Shown here in pieces: positions 27,358 through 34,640 of a stretch of 64,000 nt of DNA. Source of the DNA: DASQPA01 sp963756455 (GTDB taxonomy: Bacteria > Acidobacteriota > Thermoanaerobaculia > Multivoradales > UBA5704). A program made the translations under genes and the position numbers. The stretch lies in the NCBI GenBank assembly GCA_963756455.1, contig CAVWNC010000001.1, positions 1,550,001 through 1,614,000 on the forward strand. Direction: 5' to 3'. The notes beneath the pieces were generated by a model. The model was not told where the DNA came from. It saw nothing but the letters and a program-made list of their open reading frames with translations, and searched no databases. Every line of letters begins with the position of its first letter. Within the stretch, counting starts at the first letter, position 1.

Positions 27358-27768
27358 CTAGTCCTCGTCGGGGAGCATGATCGTCAGGCAGGCCTCCCCC
27401 TCGTCGTCCGGCCCCATCACGGCCTTGAAAGTCCAGTTCTTCGACGGGCCGGCGCCGGTGATGACGACGCGGAAGAGAAGCTCCGAGGAGGAGCGCTCCG
27501 CCGGCTGGCGGGAGATGGCGATCCGGAGCATCCAACAGACGTCGTGCCAGACGCCTTTGTAGTCGTTGGCACAGCGGGGGTTCTCGACCGCGCGCTCCAC
27601 GATGCCGTAGACGGCGGCGGTCATGGCGACATGGACCTTGAAGTGCTGGCGGGTGACCTCCGCCAGCTCGCCAACGGTCGCGTCGACGAGGACGTCATCC
27701 TCGATGGCGTCCTGGCGGGTGTAGGCGAAGATGACGGGCATCTCGAGCGAGGGATCGGGGCTGTTCAT
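27358..27768 (-). CDS. DUF6573-like plasmid-associated protein, intact copy
   Basis: A 136-residue protein from ATG 27768 (MNSPDPSLEMPVIFAYTRQ), with GGAGGAAA upstream. The start of the conserved part, YTRQDAIEDDVLVDAT, followed by VTRQHFKVHVAMTAAVYGIV, resembles DUF6573 proteins found on many plasmids. The end RVVITGAGPSKNWTFKAVMG is shared with the decayed copy. Function unknown; it is a marker of plasmid accessory or leading regions. Confidence 0.7.
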   Translation of the reverse strand: MNSPDPSLEMPVIFAYTRQDAIEDDVLVDATVGELAEVTRQHFKVHVAMTAAVYGIVERAVENPRCANDYKGVWHDVCWMLRIAISRQPAERSSSELLFRVVITGAGPSKNWTFKAVMGPDDEGEACLTIMLPDED

Positions 27769-27786
27769 GGCGGCTTTTCCTCCAGC

Positions 27787-27813
27787 GGACCGAGGGAGGC
27801 ATTCCCTCGGTCC
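27787..27813. terminator. Hairpin between macrodomain and DUF6573-like genes
   Basis: GGACCGAGGGA and TCCCTCGGTCC are perfect 11-bp arms around a 5-base loop. It lies between two minus-strand genes. It has no T-run on either side, so it may be a processing or regulatory hairpin rather than an intrinsic terminator. Confidence 0.45.
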
Positions 27814-27844
27814 TCGACCGGAGGTGACCTCCGTCCCCCTCCCC

Positions 27845-28282
27845 TCAGCGGGGCCGGTGGATGTCGACCGGGATCGGGAGGTCGCCGAGGTGGGATTCGA
27901 GGACCGGCCGGACCGCCTCCCAGGAGAGCGAGCCGCAGCCACAGCCGAGAGCGGGGAAGGCAACGGAGGTGATCCCCAGCGCCTCGTAGTCCCGCCGGAA
28001 CCGCCGAAGGCCCGCCTCGACGTGGGAGAGAGTGGAGGGGAGCTTCCAGGAGGTCTTGGTGGGGAGATTGAGAACCCAGCGATCCGGACCGTGCCAGAGG
28101 TGGAGGTCGCCGATCGAGAGCCGGCCGGTCCGGCAGAGCTCCTGGTATTCCCGGAATAGTTCCGGATAGCGGTCGCGGAAGACACGGGCGAGGCCTGCTC
28201 CCATGACACCCACGGTGTTGACGGGATTGACCAGGGTCTGGGCGGGGGAGGCGAAGAGGTCGGAGTCGAGGTAGCGGATCAT
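27845..28282 (-). CDS. DarG-like macrodomain protein (orphan)
   Basis: A 145-residue single macrodomain from ATG 28282 with AAGGAGAC upstream. Key segments: DLFASPAQTLVNPVNTVGVM, GAGLARVFRDRYPELFREYQ, WVLNLPTKTSWK and FPALGCGCGSLSWEAVRPVL. These match the N-terminal domain of DarG, which removes ADP-ribose placed on thymidine in single-stranded DNA by the toxin DarT. No DarT gene lies in the window and the C-terminal DarT-binding part of DarG is absent. An anti-defence role during conjugative entry is my inference. Confidence 0.85.
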   Translation of the reverse strand: MIRYLDSDLFASPAQTLVNPVNTVGVMGAGLARVFRDRYPELFREYQELCRTGRLSIGDLHLWHGPDRWVLNLPTKTSWKLPSTLSHVEAGLRRFRRDYEALGITSVAFPALGCGCGSLSWEAVRPVLESHLGDLPIPVDIHRPR

Positions 28283-28335
28283 CGGTGTCTCCTTGAAAGG
28301 GTTCTGGGGTTTCGAGCCACGGTCCGACGCGAAAA

Positions 28336-28425
28336 GGCCGGAGGTCCGGGCCTTCCAAGGTGCCGGCCTTCCGGCCGGCTGGAGGACGCACGTCCGGAAA
28401 CTTGGAAAAAGACCCGGCCCCGGCC
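28336..28425 (-). promoter_or_regulatory. Branched RNA-like leader upstream of the macrodomain gene
   Basis: Conserved with 58226-58314. An outer stem (28336-28350 with 28411-28425, two bulges) encloses a stem TCCAAG/CTTGGA (28354-28359 with 28401-28406), inside which are two hairpins: GCCGGCC/GGCCGGC (28362-28379), which has a GGAA loop on the minus strand, and GGAC/GTCC (28384-28395). It lies in the 5-prime leader, about 55 bp before the start codon. Confidence 0.6.
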
Positions 28426-28482
28426 TAGCGTGATCCGGGGTCTCGCAAGCCCCAGAACCCGGGGGAGACCCGGCCCCGAGCC

Positions 28483-31400
28483 CTACCGCGTCCCCGTCCC
28501 TCGTCCCGACAGTGCCCGGTAGACCGCCTGTCCCAGCGACAGAGCGGTCGAGAGCGCGGCGGTCTCCTCGTCGGAGGCTCCGGCGGCTTCGAGCGCGGCC
28601 TGGAGGTCGAGCCCGTCGACCTGGAGAGAGGCGGTGGTCTTCTTCGCGATCAGCTCGAAGGTGACCTCCTGGGCGGTGCCCTCGTAGTACGGGGTCTCGA
28701 TCGTCACCTCCCGGGTCTGCCCGATCCGGTGGAGCCGGCCGTTGGCCTGGCGGTAGGTGGTGGTCGAGAGGTCGAGCTCGTACCAGAGGCCCACGGAGAA
28801 AGAGACGAGGTTGTTCAAGCCCGTCCGCACCGCGTTGGGGTTGACCAGGAGAACCTCCACGCCCCGGGCGAGGACGTGCTCGTTGATCCAGGTCTCGCGC
28901 CGGGCGCTCGGGACCTTCTTGGCGTCGAGCCAGGCGGCCTTCGGGGTGACCTCCGAGAGGAGCTTCATGAGCCGGGCCGGCAGCTCGGGGCTCCCAGTGT
29001 GGCGGAGAAAGACGAGCACCTTCTCGCCGCAGTCGAGCGCCTGCCGGACCCGATCGAGGAGCCAGGTCTCCTTCGGGGTCCGCCAGGCCGCGGGGAACGA
29101 CCTGCCCGTGGCGATCAGCTCGCCGTCCAGCTCCTCGGGATAGCGGATCTCGAAGGGCGGCAGGTCGTCGGTCGCCCGGTCCAGGTAGGAGGGGAGCTCG
29201 ACGAGAGCCCCGAGGAGGCGCCCGGCGCGCTCCTTGTCGAAGCGGTCGGCCCGGATGCGGGAGAGGAGCTGGTTCTGGAGCCGCTCGTACTCGGCGAGAA
29301 GCTCGCGGGCGATCGGATCGTCTTCCGCTACCGTGATCGGCACCGGGACCTCGGTCAGGGGCGGCAGCTCGACGTCGAGGTCGCCCTTGTGCACCAGGGC
29401 GGCGACCGGGAGCAGGTGCTTGAGGATGAAGTTGGGCATGAGCCCCGGGGCCTCGCCGATCGTCGTCTTGGAGCCCACCTCGCGGTCGGTGTGGGTGCCG
29501 AGCCGGCGGGTCCGCTCCTCGCGGGAGACGAGGATCTTCCGGAAGCCGTAGCGGGCGATGAAGGCGGCCCGGTCGTCACGGCCGAACTCGGCCCGGAAGG
29601 CGGGAGAGAGCGCCCAGAAGTTGGCGAAGAGCGAGCTGGCGTAGCCCCCCATGAGGCTTCCGGTCAGAACGATCGTGGGCACCCCGGGAAGCCCGGTCAG
29701 CCGGTGGGCGGCCTTGGACTGCGCGGACCCGGCTTGATTAAATTCATGGGCTTCGTCGAGCACGATCAGCGAAAAATCCCGCGGGTGGCGGCGGAGGATG
29801 TACCGTGCCAGCGGATAGCGGCGAGGCTTGGGGATCGCCTGGTAGAGCGGCTCCCCGCAGGGTCCCCGCTCCTTCCAGGTGGCGAGAGAGTGGAGGGTCT
29901 CGAGAATGCCCAGGAGCTCCCGGGTCTTCGCCTCGGAACGCTCGAGCGGAGCCACGCTTTGCTGGTCCTTGAGCCCCGCGAGCACCGAGCGAATCCAGGC
30001 GTGGGGACCCCAGGTCGCGGGCTCCGGTCCCTGGGCCAGATCCGCGAGCACCGGGATTGCCCGGTCGCCGGTGCCGAGAGCCGTATCGAAGCGGACGAGG
30101 AGCTTAACCAGGGGAAGGAGGATCGCCTGCTCCTCGTCGTCGTCGGCCCGGAAGAGGACCGCGATCTCCCGGAGCAGCCGGTCATGGAAGTCGACGAGCC
30201 GGTTGACCGCGAGCGGTCGGGCCGGCCGGTCGAGCCGCCGTCGGAGAGCCGGAGCGGTGACGAGCTCCGCGACCAGAGGGTCCTTCGGACAGGTGGGAGC
30301 GAGGAGGATCGCGAGATCCATGGCGAGGTGGGCCGCGCGGCCCACCGGGCGCCGAGGGATGGCCTCACAACGGAGCCGCCGGGTGGCGTTTGCCGTGGCC
30401 GCGGTCTCAAGGAAGGCTCCGCAGCGGGGGCAGCGTCCTTCGACTCCCCGGTGGCCATGGCCGAGCTTCGCCGCCTCGCGGCTCAGGATATAGATCTGGG
30501 CCGGCTTGGCGAGATCGCCGGCCGATTCGACGATCTGGACCTTGAGATCGGGGACGACCGCCGCGGCCTGGTCGCCCCAGCTCTGGAGGAGGTGCGGTGG
30601 GCACACGATGAGGATTTTCTCCACCCGCCGGAGCCGATGGGGCAGACCCTGGCGTCGCAGCTCCGCGACCGTCCCCGCGTGGTGGGCCGGCAGGAGCGCC
30701 GCGGCGATCGTGAGCGCCATGGTGCTCTTGCCGGTGCCGACCTCGGCGACGAGGAAGGGATTGGTGCCCCGGGCGAGGAGCTTGAGCGCCGCCTGGACGG
30801 CGTGGGCCTGGGCCTGAAAGGGCTTCCGGGCGAGGGTCGGGAGAGCGATCCGATGCTCCTCCCGGTGCGGATCGTGGAGGGCCGGGAACTGCTGGGCGAG
30901 AAGCTCGGCGAGCGAGCGGTCGTAGTTGGCGATGAGATCGGCCGCGTTCCAGAGCGAGACCTCGTCCCCGCCCACCGGCACGGTCCCGGACGCCAGGCGG
31001 TGGAAGGAGGAATCGTCGAGCCGCAGGATGGTGAGCGCCAGGCGGGGCCGCTCGATCTCGACCGTCGCCACGACATCGCCCTCGCTGTTCTGCCGCTCCG
31101 AGATGGGGACGAGCTCGCGCTCGAAGACTCCCTTGGCGAGGAGCGGCGGATGGCGGCGGGGATCGTTGGGCTCCAGGCGGTGGCCGTTGAACATCCCCGA
31201 AGAGAGGGCGAGAGCGATGTGGACCGGCTTGGGCGGCATCGCGGTCTCGAAGCGGGAGCCGAGGAGCTCCCGGGCGGACTGCGAGATCCCCACCGGTGCA
31301 TCTTGCCAGGGCCGGAATCCCTCGACCGCGGCGGTCAGGTCGTAGGGAGCGAGCTCGTAGGCCAGGGAGTACCAGGTCTCGGGCGAGCGGTTGACCTCAT

Positions 31401-32115
31401 AGGGGTCCGGGCAGCGCTCGGGGAGAACCGGGAGAGAGCCCCCGTCCTGCGCCCAGTCGAGAATCGTCTGCGCCATCGCCGGCATCCCCGCCAGGGTCAG
31501 CGGCCGCTTCGCCCGGCGGCCGACGAGGAGAACCTGGTGGAACCGCGAGAACTCCGGCTCCGGGAGCCGCCAGGCCCGAAGGTCGAGGAAGTGCCGGGCG
31601 AGAAGCTCGGCCGAGGATTCGAGCGCCGGGTAGGGCACCAGGTAGAACAAGAACCCCGCCCCGGGGTGGACGTGCTGGCTGAAGCGCACGAGGAATCGGT
31701 GCTCCAGCCGGCGGTACTCGGGGTCCTGGTCGTAGGGAGGATTCAGGAAGAGGACCGTCGCCCCGCTATCCGCGAGGCTCGTCCGGGAGAGCCGGAAGGC
31801 ATCCCCATGGTAGACGGCGTCGGCCGAGGGATCGAGGCCCTTCCTGAGCGCCGCGGCTCGCTCGGCTTCGAGCTCGCAGGCCAGGATCGACATGCGGTTG
31901 TGCCAGCCACCCGCCGGCCGGTAGGCATCGGGGCAGTAGCTCTCGACCCAGAGCTTGCGGAGCGTCCGGATGGCGGTCCCCTCGCCCGCGCAGGGGTCGA
32001 GGATGCAGGTCGGCCCCTCCGGCTCAGGCCACCTCAAAATCGAAGCAAAGCTGGGAAGCAGCCCCAGCGGGGTAGGAAAGTAACCGGCCACCTGCTGCGA
32101 AGCGAGTCTTGCCAC
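28483..32115 (-). CDS. DNA methyltransferase-helicase fusion protein
   Basis: A 1,210-residue protein. I start it at GTG 32115 (VARLASQQVAGYFPTP) because AGGAGGAG lies seven bases upstream; the longer open frame upstream is frameshift product of another gene. Residues 20-170 are an N6-adenine methyltransferase-like domain with motif I DPCAGEGTAIRTL and motif IV FLNPPYD. A middle DUF6094-like region follows, then an SF2/SNF2-like helicase: Walker A VAEVGTGKSTMAL, DEAH box IVLDEAHEF and C-terminal motifs VRTGLNNLVSF and ANGRLHRIGQTREV. Such fusions occur on conjugative elements; likely roles are protection of incoming DNA or defence. Exact activity is unknown. Confidence 0.85.
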   Translation of the reverse strand: MARLASQQVAGYFPTPLGLLPSFASILRWPEPEGPTCILDPCAGEGTAIRTLRKLWVESYCPDAYRPAGGWHNRMSILACELEAERAAALRKGLDPSADAVYHGDAFRLSRTSLADSGATVLFLNPPYDQDPEYRRLEHRFLVRFSQHVHPGAGFLFYLVPYPALESSAELLARHFLDLRAWRLPEPEFSRFHQVLLVGRRAKRPLTLAGMPAMAQTILDWAQDGGSLPVLPERCPDPYEVNRSPETWYSLAYELAPYDLTAAVEGFRPWQDAPVGISQSARELLGSRFETAMPPKPVHIALALSSGMFNGHRLEPNDPRRHPPLLAKGVFERELVPISERQNSEGDVVATVEIERPRLALTILRLDDSSFHRLASGTVPVGGDEVSLWNAADLIANYDRSLAELLAQQFPALHDPHREEHRIALPTLARKPFQAQAHAVQAALKLLARGTNPFLVAEVGTGKSTMALTIAAALLPAHHAGTVAELRRQGLPHRLRRVEKILIVCPPHLLQSWGDQAAAVVPDLKVQIVESAGDLAKPAQIYILSREAAKLGHGHRGVEGRCPRCGAFLETAATANATRRLRCEAIPRRPVGRAAHLAMDLAILLAPTCPKDPLVAELVTAPALRRRLDRPARPLAVNRLVDFHDRLLREIAVLFRADDDEEQAILLPLVKLLVRFDTALGTGDRAIPVLADLAQGPEPATWGPHAWIRSVLAGLKDQQSVAPLERSEAKTRELLGILETLHSLATWKERGPCGEPLYQAIPKPRRYPLARYILRRHPRDFSLIVLDEAHEFNQAGSAQSKAAHRLTGLPGVPTIVLTGSLMGGYASSLFANFWALSPAFRAEFGRDDRAAFIARYGFRKILVSREERTRRLGTHTDREVGSKTTIGEAPGLMPNFILKHLLPVAALVHKGDLDVELPPLTEVPVPITVAEDDPIARELLAEYERLQNQLLSRIRADRFDKERAGRLLGALVELPSYLDRATDDLPPFEIRYPEELDGELIATGRSFPAAWRTPKETWLLDRVRQALDCGEKVLVFLRHTGSPELPARLMKLLSEVTPKAAWLDAKKVPSARRETWINEHVLARGVEVLLVNPNAVRTGLNNLVSFSVGLWYELDLSTTTYRQANGRLHRIGQTREVTIETPYYEGTAQEVTFELIAKKTTASLQVDGLDLQAALEAAGASDEETAALSTALSLGQAVYRALSGRGTGTR

Positions 32116-32841
32116 GGCGGATCTCCTCCTGGTGATAAAGGGACGTTTGTTCGACGAGGAACTCGGCCAGGGTGGACGGTCCCACCCTGCAGGCCAGAGG
32201 GGCGTCGAGGCCCGCGGCCTCGGCGTCTCGCCCGACCAGAACCACCCCCTCCCGCCCCCCCCGATTGCTGCCGGAGAGCGGATGGACCCAGCCCGAGGCG
32301 AGAGCCGCCCGGTAGACCTGGAGATGGAAGCGCAGGTCGTGAACGAGAGGGAGCGGCGTCCGCCGGTCGAGGTAGGCGCAGAAGAGGGCGGCCCGGGCGG
32401 TGTCCCGGGCGTCGTCCCCCAACTCGGCGAGCTCGCCGGCCTGCTCGTCAACCCACCAGCGGGGCGGCGCGAAGACGAAGCGGATCTCGTCTTCGACCGG
32501 CCCCGCGGGCTCCAGGTGGAAGAGCGCCGGGATGTAGGCGACGGTGACGAGGCCGCCCGGGACCTTCTGGTGGTCCAGCGGTGGGGCGCCCGGCGCGGCA
32601 GGTCGAGCGCCTCGAACCGGCTCCGGGCCTTCCGGCCGGCGCGGAGGTTGGCGGTGAAGGGGTGGGACTCCCTCTCAGTCCCGAAGTAGGCGACCCACAC
32701 GGGCCGCTCGGCCGAGCCGTTTCCGCCGGGCTCCCAGAGCGCATCGGCGGCGAGGTAGCCCAGAAGGTGGACGGAGAAGGTGCGGGTCTTGGTGGAAGCG
32801 TCCGGCGACGAAGCCTCGATCGTGAGAGCGGGAAATCCCAT
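32024..32841 (-). pseudogene. Unknown protein upstream of the methyltransferase-helicase, frameshifted
   Basis: It starts at ATG 32841 (MGFPALTIEASSPDASTKTR) and reads well to FEALDLPRRAP. Near 32588, in a GCGCCCCACC run, the coding frame shifts to LDHQKVPGGLVTVAYIPALF and ends CFDFEVA at 32024. Restoring one C would give about 272 residues. The end overlaps the start of the helicase gene by about 90 bp, so the two are translationally linked. I recognise no domain. Confidence 0.6.
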
Positions 32842-33254
32842 GCCTCCCTCCGCAGTAGCTCGAGGCGGAGCCCCAACCGGGAGAGGACCCTCCCGGCCGA
32901 AGCCCGCCCGAGAGGCCCGTCAGGGCCTCTTCGACCGCGGCCTTAAACCGCTCTTCTTTTGGGGGTTGGGAGTGGTAGGCCGGGAGAAGCTGGAACGCCT
33001 CTGGGAGTTCTCGGAACTTCTGGAGTTGCCTTCCGGACCCCTCCGGGTGGCCAACGACGGGCGAGTCGTCTGTTGACTCGGAATCGGGGCGGAAGAACAG
33101 CGGCAGTTCATCGAGCTTCCGGAGGGGACAGCTGATGATGGCGACCGCCCGGCGGAGGTTCGCGCCGCGGTCTACAGGGCCTCTAAGGTCATGGTATCTT
33201 TAGCCCCTCGCCTGGGCGATCTGGATGAGGAAAGAACCAAACTTTTAGCGGGAG
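32842..33254. other. Divergent intergenic region upstream of BREX
   Basis: No credible gene. This 413-bp gap separates the minus-strand helicase operon from the plus-strand BREX operon and must hold both promoters. I cannot assign promoter boxes with confidence. A short AT-richer stretch (33190-33250) precedes brxA. Confidence 0.4.
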
Positions 33255-34076
33255 ATGACGAACTGCGGCATGGGAAAGCGTTACGAGCGCGATCGACAGA
33301 TACGAAGGGTTGTTCTTCCTGGGCTCGACCCGGCCGCGCCGTATGTCGCGAGGCTCTCTTCTCGATCCGCGTTGTACAGTGAGCTGCGGCTCCTGCTGGA
33401 CGGACTCGATCGGCCTTTGACGTCTCCGGAGTACCGGTCTTTGGTGATGAAGGAAAACCGGTTAGTGCGGGGGGCGGCCTCGACCCGGCTCAAGCTCTGG
33501 GAGCAGCTTCATGCTCGGTATCGTCTGGATCGAGAGGATCCTGTGTTTGCCGCTTTCTGGCTCGAATGGAGTCGGAGCCGGTCGGAGTCGGAGCGCGGTC
33601 TCGCCGCATATGTCCTTTTCACGCTCAACGATCGGCTGGTCACCGACCTGGGGACGGAGTGGCTGTACCCTCTACTGCGGCGGGCTCCCGCCGAGATTCG
33701 GGTCGAGGACGTTCAGGCGTTTCTCCGGAGGGCCGAGGCGAGGCACCCGGAGATTGCTGCCTGGTCTGCCGCGACGAGTCTCGCCTGGGCACAGAAGTAC
33801 TGCGCGAGCATCCGGGATTTCGGCCTGGCGGAGGGGGTCCTGCGGAAGAGGACGGTTCGCCCCGCTCTCTATGCCGCTCCGGTTCGCCTTCTCATCCGTG
33901 CGCTGCGGCTCTCCGGCGCCCCGCCTCTGGATCTGGTCCAATCCCGTATCTTCCGCTTGCTGGGCATTGACGCGAACGAAGTCATTGATGCTTTGGGCGA
34001 GCTCAACCGCTTCGGCGGCCTGCGCTTCCGCATGCAGGGCGACGTCATCGAGCTGGCTTTAGAAGAGGCCGCCTGA
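33255..34076 (+). CDS. brxA: BREX protein BrxA (DUF1819)
   Basis: A protein of about 273 residues; the second ATG (33270, MGKRYERDRQIRRV) is an alternative start. The fold-like pattern SRSALYSELRLLLDGL, ASTRLKLWEQLHARYRL, AYVLFTLNDRLVTDL and SLAWAQKYCASIRDFGLAEG matches BrxA, a small DNA-binding protein of type I BREX. Its stop overlaps the brxB start (TGATG). The order brxA, brxB, brxC, pglX, pglZ, brxL supports the call. Confidence 0.88.
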   Translation: MTNCGMGKRYERDRQIRRVVLPGLDPAAPYVARLSSRSALYSELRLLLDGLDRPLTSPEYRSLVMKENRLVRGAASTRLKLWEQLHARYRLDREDPVFAAFWLEWSRSRSESERGLAAYVLFTLNDRLVTDLGTEWLYPLLRRAPAEIRVEDVQAFLRRAEARHPEIAAWSAATSLAWAQKYCASIRDFGLAEGVLRKRTVRPALYAAPVRLLIRALRLSGAPPLDLVQSRIFRLLGIDANEVIDALGELNRFGGLRFRMQGDVIELALEEAA

Positions 34077-34615
34077 TGCAGCCGATGTTTGAGACCCTTC
34101 TGGATCTCCTGAAGGCTCCGGTCTCAGGGCAGCGTGGAGTGAAAACGGACAGCTCGATTTTGCTCATCTATCCGCCCGAGAAAGAGCTCGACTTTCGCGA
34201 GCAGCTCTTCGACGGCTTCGTTCCGGCGCTCGAAGCCCAGAAGGTGTCTTGCCAAACTCTCGACTTGACCGGCTTCCTGTTCGAGGGGCTCCGCGAAGAA
34301 GAGATCGAGGGGCTAGAGGAGGACGAATTCGACGACTACGCCTGGATGCTGAGGGGGCTTGCCCGGCGCCTGGAGGGGAACCTCCAGGTACGGCTGACAG
34401 AGCTCGCGGCTCAGAATGCTGGGGGCAACCTCCTGCTGTACGGGACCATTTCTCTCTTTCCCCTGATACGCTTCGGTGAGGTGCTTCGTGAGCTGCGCGA
34501 CCTTGAATGCCGTCTCATCCTGGCCTTTCCCGGCGAGGAACGGGGCGGTAGGCTCCACTTCATGAACCACCTGGACGGCGGAAACTATCTGGCCATCAAA
34601 CTCTTCTGGCTCTGA
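34076..34615 (+). CDS. brxB: BREX protein BrxB (DUF1788)
   Basis: A 179-residue protein. It shows the BrxB layout: ILLIYPPEKELDFREQLFDG near the N-terminus, a central SCQTLDLTGFLFEGL and the C-terminal RLILAFPGEERGGRLHFMNH with YLAIKLF. BrxB is required for type I BREX but its biochemical role is unclear. It lies between brxA (1-base overlap) and brxC (25 bp gap). Confidence 0.9.
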   Translation: MQPMFETLLDLLKAPVSGQRGVKTDSSILLIYPPEKELDFREQLFDGFVPALEAQKVSCQTLDLTGFLFEGLREEEIEGLEEDEFDDYAWMLRGLARRLEGNLQVRLTELAAQNAGGNLLLYGTISLFPLIRFGEVLRELRDLECRLILAFPGEERGGRLHFMNHLDGGNYLAIKLFWL

Positions 34616-34640
34616 TTGCGAGGATGCAACGACAACGCGC

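Noticed and set aside
27265..27972. Plus-strand frame of 235 codons
   Set aside because: Antisense to the DUF6573-like and macrodomain genes; it also crosses the intergenic dyads.
28729..32547. A 1,272-codon plus-strand frame
   Set aside because: Antisense to the methyltransferase-helicase, whose motifs are clear. No domain in the plus-strand product.
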